Source: Mycolicibacterium parafortuitum
GTDB lineage: Bacteria; Actinomycetota; Actinomycetes; Mycobacteriales; Mycobacteriaceae
Assembly: GCF_002086815.1 (NCBI RefSeq)
Contig: NZ_MVID01000011.1
Span: 62,001 to 126,000, forward strand
DNA length: 64,000 bases
Direction of reading: 5' to 3'
This document shows, in pieces, positions 8,963 to 16,105 of this stretch. The translations under genes and the position numbers were made by a program. The stretch's first letter is position 1. Each line of letters opens with the position of its first letter. A model generated the notes under the pieces. It did no database searches. It saw only the letters and a program-made list of their open reading frames with translations, and was not told where the DNA came from.

Positions 8963-9262
8963 TCACCACAGGTAGATCGCCAGCACCGCGAGCCACAGAG
9001 TGACGAGCCACCCATCGGTGCTGCGCCGCAACCACACCGGGGCGCTGCGTACCTCCATGAACCAGCGGATGATCACGCGGCATTTGACGAAGCCCAGCAC
9101 GATCACCGCGACGGTGATCGGTACGCTCGGATCGGCCTGACCGCCGGAGTGACCCGGTGCCAACCACCACCCGATCACGGTGATCGCCGAAAGGGCAAGC
9201 CAGGCAACGGTGATCGACCGGGTCTCAGACCTGGCCGGCACGGTTTCGGGCGTGGTCACCAC
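8963..9262 (-). CDS. Small cytochrome c oxidase subunit IV-type membrane protein
   Basis: 99 aa, starting GTG at 9262, one base after the stop of the upstream subunit III gene. Three hydrophobic helices with short loops (ITVAWLALSAITVIGWWLA, VPITVAVIVLGFVKCRVII, GWLVTLWLAVLAIYLW) match the prokaryotic cytochrome c oxidase subunit IV family. It is the last gene of a four-gene membrane operon (11355 to 8963) that has no catalytic subunit I. It may support assembly or activity of an oxidase encoded elsewhere. Confidence 0.8.
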   Translation of the reverse strand: MVTTPETVPARSETRSITVAWLALSAITVIGWWLAPGHSGGQADPSVPITVAVIVLGFVKCRVIIRWFMEVRSAPVWLRRSTDGWLVTLWLAVLAIYLW

Positions 9263-9263
9263 A

Positions 9264-9860
9264 TCACCTCATCACGTACAGCAGGCCGAAGATGACGACC
9301 CACAGCAGGTCCACCATGTGCCAGTACACGGCGCTGGACTCCACCATCGACATGCGGCGCTTGCGCGGATTGCGCAACTCCCGCACCGTGATCCCCAGGA
9401 TCAGCAGCCCCAGCGACACGTGGAACAGGTGCACGCCGGTGAGCATGTAATAGAACATGAAGAACTCACCGCTGCCCATCGTGTGGCCCTGGGCCACCTT
9501 CGACCACCACTCGACGGCCTTGATCACGATGAACACCACGCCGCACGCGCCGCCGAAGTACGTCAGCCGCAGCGCGGCCGCGATGTCTCCGCCACGCGCG
9601 GCGAGCACGCTGCGCGCCACGAACCATGAACTGGTCAGCAGCACAAGGGTGTTGAACGCTCCGATGTCGAGGTTCAGATGCTGCTGGGCGGCGAGGAACT
9701 CCGCGGGCGCCATGGCGCGATGCACCATGAAGATCACGAAGTACGAAGCGAAGATGATCAGGTCGCCGAGCACCATGACCCACATCGCGCCGTCACCGGG
9801 CAGGTGGATGCGAGCGCCCTTGTGGCCGGGCTTCGGCGGCGTCTGCACGGTCTCGGTCAC
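9264..9860 (-). CDS. Heme-copper oxidase subunit III family protein
   Basis: 198 aa from GTG 9860, chosen because it overlaps the upstream stop as GTGA; this removes a long unsupported upstream extension of the open frame. Five transmembrane segments carry subunit III features: PGDGAMWVMVLGDLIIFASYF, the central FNTLVLLTSSWF, GVHLFHVSLGLL and YWHMVDLLWVVIFGLLYV. It resembles CyoC/NorE-type proteins. No subunit I or II gene occurs in the window. It is translationally coupled to its neighbours in the operon 11355-8963. Confidence 0.88.
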   Translation of the reverse strand: MTETVQTPPKPGHKGARIHLPGDGAMWVMVLGDLIIFASYFVIFMVHRAMAPAEFLAAQQHLNLDIGAFNTLVLLTSSWFVARSVLAARGGDIAAALRLTYFGGACGVVFIVIKAVEWWSKVAQGHTMGSGEFFMFYYMLTGVHLFHVSLGLLILGITVRELRNPRKRRMSMVESSAVYWHMVDLLWVVIFGLLYVMR

Positions 9861-10615
9861 GGCAGCGGCGCCTGATCGGCCGGTTGCTCCTGATTGGCCT
9901 TCTTCAGGAGCGCGATGACGCAACACAGCCAGAAGCCGAAGATCGCCGTCCCGGTCCAGAACGACATCGAACCGTTCCACGCGAACGGGCCCGCGGGGGC
10001 CACGAAGACCGGGATCGCCAGGACTTCGGTGACGATCTGCCACACCGTCACATAGGCCAACCACTTCGGGAAAATCTGGTTGCGGTCGTAGAGGATCGCG
10101 ATCGCGAGCCCGAAATAGGCAGCGGTGAAACAGCCCAGCGATCCGACGTAGGACAGGCAACCGAGGTCGTACAGCAGCGCCAGCACCTCGGGATCGCGGT
10201 CCGGACGGAACGTCGCGGTCAGGAAGCAGAACGCCACCAGCAGACAGCCCGGCAGCGCGCCGACGGCCATCCCGCCCATGTACACATAGGCCATCACCGA
10301 ACCCGACGTCATGCGCTTCATGTGATAGACGACGATCCCGTTGGCCACGCCCGCGCCGCCCACGATCAGGATCAGGATGCCGAACCCGATCTGGATCGTC
10401 AGGTTGTGCGCGGCGAAGAACTCCACCTTCTGGGCGGTCGTGACATCGGGCCGGGGCGGGGGCATGGTCCTGGCGAGCGCGAAGAAGATCACGCCGAACG
10501 CGGTGTAGAACGCCGGCACGATCGAGAACACGATCCAGATGTCGCGTTTGCTCGCCACCGCCGGTCCCGCAGCGGCAGGCGGCGCACCGGGCTGCGGTGA
10601 GGCGACCGTGCTCAT
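9857..10615 (-). CDS. Multi-pass membrane protein, paralogue of the next gene
   Basis: 252 aa with about six or seven hydrophobic helices. It shares short motifs with the adjacent protein encoded at 10612-11355: MKRM, FRPDR-D/N-PE followed by LL.DL, and GPxAWxGxxSFW. The two are therefore tandem-duplicated paralogues and may form a heterodimer. I do not recognise a named family. Its ATG overlaps the preceding gene by 4 bp and its stop overlaps the subunit III start (GTGA), so all four proteins are made together. A role with the oxidase-like subunits is inferred only from this coupling. Confidence 0.8.
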   Translation of the reverse strand: MSTVASPQPGAPPAAAGPAVASKRDIWIVFSIVPAFYTAFGVIFFALARTMPPPRPDVTTAQKVEFFAAHNLTIQIGFGILILIVGGAGVANGIVVYHMKRMTSGSVMAYVYMGGMAVGALPGCLLVAFCFLTATFRPDRDPEVLALLYDLGCLSYVGSLGCFTAAYFGLAIAILYDRNQIFPKWLAYVTVWQIVTEVLAIPVFVAPAGPFAWNGSMSFWTGTAIFGFWLCCVIALLKKANQEQPADQAPLP

Positions 10616-11355
10616 CGAGCCACCTGTTCCTGCACCGCCTGCCGGTGAAGCGTGGTGCGCAGCACGACGAACATCACCGCGACGAACACCGCGAACGCGA
10701 CAAAGCGCAGCCAGAACGAGATCTCACCGTCCCAGGCGAGCGGGCCCGTGCGGAACACCGCGGCCGCTGCCGCCGGTGCCATCGCGATCCCGGTGAGAAC
10801 CGCGAAATGCCCTACCCAGCGCGGGAATACGGGGTTGGACCCGGTGTCGAGATATACGGCCAGCCCCAGCAGGAGATTCTGTGCGACGAGCATGCCCACC
10901 GGTGCGACCAGCGTGATCCACGCCAGATCGTTGAGCAGAAGCAGCAGTTCGGGGTTGCGGTCGGGGCGGAACGCCGCGACGAGATAGAAGATGTCGGCGA
11001 GTGCGAACAGGGTGGCGCCGCTGACCGCGGCGGTCAGGTAGCAGTACGCCAGCGCGTGGCTCTGCGTCGCCATCCGCTTCATCTGGACGACGATCACCAT
11101 GAAGAACGGCAGCAGCATGATCGCGCACAGGTTGTAGGTGATCATGCTGAACCGGATCATCGCGGTGTTGTCGGCATAGAAGCCGGCGACTTCGTCGGCG
11201 GACATCTGGGGTGACATCGGCGGCAGGAAGCCGGGAAACGCCACGAACGCGATCAGCAGCACGACGCCGAAGACCGGCGCCGTCCACAGCGCGATCAGTT
11301 GGGTCTTGATGTTGGCCGTCCGCGGCAGATCTTCGGCTTCGGCGAGAATCTGCAT
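10612..11355 (-). CDS. Multi-pass membrane protein, first gene of oxidase-like operon
   Basis: 247 aa from ATG 11355 with a GAGGGGG ribosome binding site 6 nt upstream (a GTG at 11370 is less likely). Six or seven hydrophobic segments are visible, and it is a paralogue of the downstream protein (shared MKRM, FRPDRNPE, GPLAWDGEISFW). It heads the operon of two paralogous membrane proteins, subunit III and subunit IV. Directly upstream lie two tandem palindromes (11376-11393, 11403-11420) that probably control the operon. Function unknown. Confidence 0.8.
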   Translation of the reverse strand: MQILAEAEDLPRTANIKTQLIALWTAPVFGVVLLIAFVAFPGFLPPMSPQMSADEVAGFYADNTAMIRFSMITYNLCAIMLLPFFMVIVVQMKRMATQSHALAYCYLTAAVSGATLFALADIFYLVAAFRPDRNPELLLLLNDLAWITLVAPVGMLVAQNLLLGLAVYLDTGSNPVFPRWVGHFAVLTGIAMAPAAAAAVFRTGPLAWDGEISFWLRFVAFAVFVAVMFVVLRTTLHRQAVQEQVAR

Positions 11356-11375
11356 CCGCTGCCCCCTCACAGAAA

Positions 11376-11420
11376 AGTAGCCGACCGGCTACTTCTCCCG
11401 AGAGTAGCCGATCGGCAACC
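11376..11420. promoter_or_regulatory. Tandem palindromic operators upstream of the oxidase-like operon
   Basis: AGTAGCCG-AC-CGGCTACT at 11376-11393 is a perfect two-arm palindrome. A second copy at 11403-11420 (AGTAGCCG-AT-CGGCAACC) matches with two changes in one arm. Start-to-start spacing is 27 bp, so a TetR-type dimer pair could bind both. They lie 21 bp upstream of ATG 11355 on the minus strand. Confidence 0.72.
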
Positions 11421-11446
11421 GAACCTGAAGGGGTGGCGCGGATCTG

Positions 11447-12601
11447 TCAGAGCGACAGGATCGTCGCCGATGCGGTGCCCGGTGCGCCGTAGACCTGCGC
11501 CAACCCGACGCGCGGCGCCCCGGGTACCTGGCGCTCGCCGGCTTCGCCGCGCAGCTGCCGCACCAGCTCGTGGACCTGACGCAGCCCGGACGCGCCGATC
11601 GGCTCACCGTTGGCGATCAACCCACCGTCGGTGTTGACCGGGATGCTGCCGCCGATCTCGGTGGCCCCGTCGGCCAGCAGCTTCTCCTGCTCGCCGTCGG
11701 CACACAGACCGGTCTCGGCCATGTGGATGACTTCGGCGCCGGCGTCGGTGTCCTGCAGCTGGGCGATGTCGACGTCCTCGGGGCCGATGCCCGCTGCCTC
11801 GTATGCCGCCTTGGCCGCGTAGACGGTCGGGGACGGGTCCTCGTCCAGCGGCGCCGACGTCGCGTGCACCTCGTAGGCGCCGTAGGTGCGGGTGCGGATC
11901 TCGCTGGCCCGCACGTACACCGGCTTGTCGGTGTACCTGTGGGCGATGTCGGCGCGGCACATGATGACCGCCGCGGCGCCTTCGTCGGGTGCGCAGAACA
12001 TGTACTGCCGCAGCGGGTAGTTCAGCACCGGCGACGCCATGATCTCCTCGACGGAGATCTCCTTGCGGCGGAACGCATTCGGGTTCTTCTCGCCGTTGCG
12101 GAAGTTCTTGTTGGCCACCCGCGCCAACGTCTCCTCGGAGATGTTGTGCTTGTGGATGTAGTGGTTGGCCTTCATGCCGAAGAACTTGGTGGTGACGAAC
12201 TGGCCGTTCTCCGCGTACCACTGTGGCAGCGCGAGTTTGGCCGGGTCGTCGGTGAACGCGCCCCGGGGGTGCTTGTCCAGTCCGATCGCGATCCCGATGT
12301 CGTACTTGCCCAGGCGGATCGTGTCGGCGGTCTGCTGGATCGCCGAGGCCGCGGTGGCGCACGCGTTGAACACGTTGGTGAACGTGATGCCCGTCAGGCC
12401 GACCAGTCGGGTCACCGCGTCAGGGTTGGACACCTCGTAGCTGCCGCCGAAACCGAACTGGATGTCCTTCCAGTCCAGGCCGGCATCGGTCAGCGCGAAC
12501 TGGATGGCCTCGGCGCCCATCTCCATCGCCGTCTTGTCGAACCGGCCGAACGGATGCAGTCCGACGCCGATGATCGCGACGTCGTTGGCTGAACTCGTCA
12601 T
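11447..12601 (-). CDS. Thiolase-like (SCP-x/Ltp2-type) acyl-CoA enzyme
   Basis: 384 aa with the thiolase fold pattern and the nucleophile region FNACATAASA (Cys81). The two other residues of a normal thiolase are missing. The usual GHP motif reads ANGEPIGASG (Glu333 in place of His), and the C-terminal CxG region reads QVYGAPG (Tyr371). Directly upstream on the same strand is a DUF35 zinc-ribbon/OB-fold protein, the known partner of SCP-x-type enzymes. Ltp2-ChsH2(DUF35) is a thiolase-fold aldolase that removes steroid side-chain propionyl-CoA with a repurposed Tyr active site (literature knowledge). A retro-aldolase here is therefore plausible but unproven; a non-canonical thiolase is the alternative. 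Confidence 0.88.
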   Translation of the reverse strand: MTSSANDVAIIGVGLHPFGRFDKTAMEMGAEAIQFALTDAGLDWKDIQFGFGGSYEVSNPDAVTRLVGLTGITFTNVFNACATAASAIQQTADTIRLGKYDIGIAIGLDKHPRGAFTDDPAKLALPQWYAENGQFVTTKFFGMKANHYIHKHNISEETLARVANKNFRNGEKNPNAFRRKEISVEEIMASPVLNYPLRQYMFCAPDEGAAAVIMCRADIAHRYTDKPVYVRASEIRTRTYGAYEVHATSAPLDEDPSPTVYAAKAAYEAAGIGPEDVDIAQLQDTDAGAEVIHMAETGLCADGEQEKLLADGATEIGGSIPVNTDGGLIANGEPIGASGLRQVHELVRQLRGEAGERQVPGAPRVGLAQVYGAPGTASATILSL

Positions 12602-12611
12602 GTTCGGCTCC

Positions 12612-13088
12612 TCAGTTCTCGACGGGCTGGAAGGCGAAGGTGACGACCTCGGTCCCGTCCTCGTCCTTGGTGAACGGGATCATGGTCAGCTCGACCGACT
12701 GGCCGAATTCCAGCTTGGCCGGGTCGTTCTCGGTGAGGCGGCCCTCGACGCGGATGGTGTCGTCCAGTTGGACGAGGCCGACCCCGAACGGTACGAAATC
12801 CTTTCCGGTCGGGCCCTTGTACGGCGCACCGGGCGGGAAGCCCTGCGTCGTCCAGGCGACCAGCGTGCCGCGCCGGGGGAGCAGCACGTCGGACATCTCG
12901 CCGCCACTGCACTTCGGGCAGCGCTGCTGCACCGGGAAGGTGGTGGCACCGCAGCCGGCGCAGGTGCTGCCGATGAGCTGCGGATCTGAGTTCGGCCAGG
13001 TGGAGATTTCGGGCGCCAACGCCCGCTGCGTGCTAGACACGGATTGACCATAATCGGAAATGGCGTTCTCGTCCAGAGAGAACAACAT
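12612..13088 (-). CDS. DUF35 OB-fold/zinc-ribbon protein, partner of the thiolase-like enzyme
   Basis: 158 aa from ATG 13088 (GGGAG 7 nt upstream). A zinc ribbon with CAGC and CPKC (Cys43, 46, 57, 60) precedes the OB-fold acyl-CoA-binding domain (GTLVAWTTQGFPPG, FVPFGVGLVQLDD). It lies 10 bp ahead of the thiolase-like gene in one operon. A GTG at 13040 would give a protein lacking the first 16 residues. The motif GGAAATGGCGTTCTC (13056-13070), shared with other promoters here, falls inside the longer N-terminus, which argues a little for the shorter form. Confidence 0.88.
   Translation of the reverse strand: MLFSLDENAISDYGQSVSSTQRALAPEISTWPNSDPQLIGSTCAGCGATTFPVQQRCPKCSGGEMSDVLLPRRGTLVAWTTQGFPPGAPYKGPTGKDFVPFGVGLVQLDDTIRVEGRLTENDPAKLEFGQSVELTMIPFTKDEDGTEVVTFAFQPVEN
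13056..13070. promoter_or_regulatory. Putative shared operator, copy 1
   Basis: GGAAATGGCGTTCTC matches the 18930 site (AAGAATGGCATTCTC) at 11 of 15 positions. It lies in the divergent region between the DUF35/thiolase operon and the VOC gene. Confidence 0.4.
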
Positions 13089-13135
13089 CGGGGAACTCCC
13101 GTATCCGGCGCCCGATCGCCTGTTACCGTGCCGGC

Positions 13136-13654
13136 GTGAAGCCTCCCGGGGTCATTCGTCAGATCGGCTACGTCGTCACCGATTTGGATCGCGCGCTGGA
13201 CAGCTGGGTGGCCCTGGGTGTCGGGCCGTGGTTCGTGATCCGCAATCTCGGGCAGCGAGTGACCTATCGCGGCCGGCCGTGCGAGATCACGCTGTCACTG
13301 GCGCTGGCCAACAGCGGGGACATGCAGGTCGAGGTCATCTGCCAGCACGATGACACCCCGAGCGTGTTCACCGAGTTCCTCGCCGCCCGCGGCCCTGGGT
13401 TTCATCAGTTGGCCTATTGGACAGAGGATTTCGAATCCACCATGACCGGTATGGCCGAGACCGGATGGCCGGTGGTGTGGTCGGGTGGTGAGGATGTCGG
13501 CACGCGGTTCGCGTACCTGGAACCGTCCGGTGGCCCGGCGTCCGTCATCGAGATCATGGAGCTGACCGACGCCACCGCGGGGATGGCGACGTTCCTGCGC
13601 GACGCGGCGGCGTCGTGGGACGGCACGGACCCGATCCGGGAGCTATCCGTCTGA
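13136..13654 (+). CDS. VOC/glyoxalase-family protein
   Basis: 172 aa starting GTG 13136. A vicinal-oxygen-chelate fold is suggested by the paired beta-alpha-beta pattern: IRQIGYVVTDLDRALDSWVALGVGPW at the start and GFHQLAYWTEDFESTMTGM plus IEIMEL later. The family includes glyoxalases, dioxygenases and epimerases; the reaction here is not known. A TACCGT -10-like box (13124-13129) ends 6 nt before the GTG, so the mRNA is probably leaderless. It is divergent from the DUF35/thiolase operon and convergent with the crotonase. Confidence 0.82.
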   Translation: MKPPGVIRQIGYVVTDLDRALDSWVALGVGPWFVIRNLGQRVTYRGRPCEITLSLALANSGDMQVEVICQHDDTPSVFTEFLAARGPGFHQLAYWTEDFESTMTGMAETGWPVVWSGGEDVGTRFAYLEPSGGPASVIEIMELTDATAGMATFLRDAAASWDGTDPIRELSV

Positions 13655-13661
13655 CCGGGCG

Positions 13662-14378
13662 TCACTTGCCCTTGTTCATCACCTTGTCGGCGGCCGCCCA
13701 GTGTTCGTCGGCCACCCACAGTTGCGCGAACGCGGCGACCGCTTCCGTCGTGGACGCTCCGCGCATCACTCGCTTGACCTGACCCGCCGGGCGCTTGGCC
13801 AGCAACCGGGCGGTCAGGCGCCACTGCTCGTCGAAACTGGCCCGCGGAATCACCTGGTCGATCAGCCCGATGTGCTCCGCGTCGGTGGCCGCCAGGATCC
13901 GTCCGGTGCCGGCCAGCAGCAGCGCCCTGCTGTAGCCGACGAGTTCCACCAGGCGCTCGGCCCCGCCCCACGCGGGCATGATCTCCAGCGCCACCTGGTT
14001 GAAGCCGATCTTGATGTCGTCGGCGGCCAGCCGGATGTCGGCGGACACCGCGAATTCGGCCCCGCCGCCCAGGGCGTGGCCGTTGAGCGCGGCCACCGTC
14101 GGGCCTGGGAACCCGGCGATGCGGTCACAGATCGAGCGCATCCGGAACGACATCGCACCCGCCTGTTCGACGGTGCGCAGGGCGCTCAGTTCCTTGAGGT
14201 CGCCGCCGGAGACGAACGCCTTGTCGCCCGCACCGGTCAACGCCAGCGCCGACGCTCCCCGGGCGCCGTCGAGAGCCTCGTCGAGTTGGTCCATCGTCTC
14301 GAGTGAGATCGCGTTGCGTGCGTGCGGCCGGTCGATCGTGATGATCGCCAGGCCGTCGTCGATCTCCAGCTCGACCAT
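13662..14378 (-). CDS. Enoyl-CoA hydratase/isomerase (crotonase) family protein
   Basis: 238 aa with the crotonase fold: IDRPHARNAIS, the oxyanion-hole segments GDKAFVSGGDLKEL and ALNGHALGGGAEFA, and the region GFNQVALEIMPAWGGAERL. At the position of the second catalytic Glu of true hydratases (QPE in rat crotonase) the sequence has a Gln or Val by my alignment. It may therefore be an isomerase or another crotonase rather than a plain hydratase. It is divergent from an acyl-CoA ligase and convergent with the VOC gene (7 bp apart). Confidence 0.88.
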   Translation of the reverse strand: MVELEIDDGLAIITIDRPHARNAISLETMDQLDEALDGARGASALALTGAGDKAFVSGGDLKELSALRTVEQAGAMSFRMRSICDRIAGFPGPTVAALNGHALGGGAEFAVSADIRLAADDIKIGFNQVALEIMPAWGGAERLVELVGYSRALLLAGTGRILAATDAEHIGLIDQVIPRASFDEQWRLTARLLAKRPAGQVKRVMRGASTTEAVAAFAQLWVADEHWAAADKVMNKGK

Positions 14379-14397
14379 CCGGGCATTCTCCCTCTAC

Positions 14398-14425
14398 GGT
14401 ATTGGCATTCTCGCAGGCGGAGAAT
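14398..14425. promoter_or_regulatory. Putative shared operator, copy 2, in the crotonase/ligase divergent promoter
   Basis: GGTATTGGCATTCTC (14398-14412) contains TGGCATTCTC as at 18930. It overlaps an inverted repeat ATTCTC-N7-GAGAAT (14407-14425). It lies midway between the divergent starts of the crotonase (14378) and the acyl-CoA ligase (14472). Confidence 0.45.
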
Positions 14426-14471
14426 AGCATCGCCTCGCATCTCCTTGCCGACGGGAAGGTGGCTCCGCGCC

Positions 14472-16070
14472 ATGCGAAGGATCCCTGCAGAGCTCATCGA
14501 ACGATACGAGCGCGAGGGCTATTGGACCCGCGAGACCCTTGGGGACATGTTGGCCGATGGGCTCAAGAAGAGTCCGGACGCCGGCTTCTACGTGCACTCG
14601 GCCGTGCGACCGTATTCGGGCACCTTCGGCGCGGTCGAGCACGACGCGCGGCGGTTGGCCGCCGGCCTGCGGGAGCGCGGCGTCGGGGCCGGTGACGTCG
14701 TCGCCCTGCAGCTGCCGAACTGGCGGGAGGCGGCGGTGACGTTCTGGGCCTCGGCGTTCCTCGGTGCCGTCGTGGTGCCGATCGTGCACTTCTACGGCCG
14801 CAAGGAACTCGCGCACATTCTGGCGACCGCGACACCGCGGGTGTTCGTGACCACCGAGGAGTTCGGACGGCTGCGCTATCAGCCCGACCTGTGCGCCGAG
14901 GTGCCGATCGTCGCCCTGGTCGGCGGAGAACACGAGTCCTCGGGTCACGTGCACGCGTTCGAGGATCTGCTCGCGGTCGAACCGATGCAGGGCACGGTCG
15001 CCGCCGACCCCGCCGCACCGGCGCTGATCGCGTTCACCTCGGGCACCACCCGGGATCCGAAGGGTGTTATCCACAGCCACCAGACACTGAGCTTCGAGAC
15101 CCGCCAACTGCTGGAGAACTACCCGCCGGACCGCGGTCGGCAACTGACCGCGACCCCGGTGGGGCACTTCATCGGAATGCTCGGGGCATTCCTGATCCCG
15201 GTGCTCGAGGGTGCGCCGATCGATCTGTGCGATGTGTGGGATCCCGGGCGCGTGCTGGCGCTCATCGAGCGCGACGGGGTGTCGGTCGGCGGTGGGCCGC
15301 CGTACTTCGTGACCAGCCTGCTCGACCATCCCGACTGCAGGCCCGAACACCTGAGCCACTTCAAGACCGTCGGGCTGGGCGGATCCACGGTGCCGGCGGC
15401 GGTCACCCGTAGGTTGACCGACCTCGGCATGTTCGTGTTCCGGTCCTACGGCAGTACCGAGCATCCGTCGATCACCGGCTCGCGGCCCGACGCGCCAGAG
15501 GACAAGCGGTTGTTCACCGACGGTGACGCGCGTCCCGGTGTCGAGATCAAACTCGGTCCTGACGGCGAGATCTATAGCCGCGGACCGGATCTGTGCCTGG
15601 GCTACATCGACGACGAGCTCACCGCGCGGGCGTTCGACGACGACGGCTGGTACCGCACCGGCGACATCGGCGTGCTCGACGAGGACGGCTACCTGACGAT
15701 CACCGACCGCAAGGCCGACGTGATCATCCGCGGCGGCGAGAACATCAGCGCCCTGGAGGTCGAGGAGGTGCTGTTGGCGATGCCCGCGGTCGCCGAGGCC
15801 GTCGTCGTCGCGGCGCCCGACGCACGGTTGGGGGAGCGCACCGCGGCGGTGCTGCGGATCCGCGACGGGCGCGAGATGCCGACGCTCGACGACGTGCGCG
15901 CCCACTTCAGAAGCGTCGGTGTCGCCACCCAGAAGTGGCCTGAGGAGTTGCACCGCGTGCCGACCGGAGAGGACTTCCCGCGGACCGCCAGCGGCAAGGT
16001 GCAGAAGTACGTGATCCGGCAACAAGTGGCCGAAAGCGCGCAACGGGACGTTGCGGCCCAACAAAAATGA
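14472..16070 (+). CDS. AMP-forming acyl-CoA ligase (FadD/ANL superfamily)
   Basis: 532 aa from ATG 14472 (the longer open frame overlaps the divergent promoter). ANL motifs are all present: P-loop FTSGTTRDPKG, SYGSTEHPS, DGWYRTGD, DRKADVIIRGGENIS and the terminal Lys motif RTASGKVQK. It activates a carboxylic acid to an acyl-adenylate and then the CoA thioester. The substrate is not deducible; context suggests a degraded lipid or ring acid. Its stop codon overlaps the operator-like palindrome at 16069-16083, and an amidohydrolase follows 35 bp on. Confidence 0.92.
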   Translation: MRRIPAELIERYEREGYWTRETLGDMLADGLKKSPDAGFYVHSAVRPYSGTFGAVEHDARRLAAGLRERGVGAGDVVALQLPNWREAAVTFWASAFLGAVVVPIVHFYGRKELAHILATATPRVFVTTEEFGRLRYQPDLCAEVPIVALVGGEHESSGHVHAFEDLLAVEPMQGTVAADPAAPALIAFTSGTTRDPKGVIHSHQTLSFETRQLLENYPPDRGRQLTATPVGHFIGMLGAFLIPVLEGAPIDLCDVWDPGRVLALIERDGVSVGGGPPYFVTSLLDHPDCRPEHLSHFKTVGLGGSTVPAAVTRRLTDLGMFVFRSYGSTEHPSITGSRPDAPEDKRLFTDGDARPGVEIKLGPDGEIYSRGPDLCLGYIDDELTARAFDDDGWYRTGDIGVLDEDGYLTITDRKADVIIRGGENISALEVEEVLLAMPAVAEAVVVAAPDARLGERTAAVLRIRDGREMPTLDDVRAHFRSVGVATQKWPEELHRVPTGEDFPRTASGKVQKYVIRQQVAESAQRDVAAQQK

Positions 16071-16083
16071 GAATACGATTCTC
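16069..16083. promoter_or_regulatory. Putative shared operator, copy 3
   Basis: GAGAAT-ACG-ATTCTC is a perfect palindrome with a 3-bp centre. It lies between the ligase stop (overlapping its TGA) and the amidohydrolase ATG at 16106, and shares the ATTCTC half with the 13056, 14398 and 18930 sites. Confidence 0.55.
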
Positions 16084-16105
16084 GCGATAGGAAAAGGAGT
16101 CTTTC

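Noticed and set aside
9264..10160. 298-aa form of the subunit III protein
   Set aside because: The extra 100 residues are a shadow of the preceding membrane-protein gene; GTG 9860 with GTGA overlap fits the family length.
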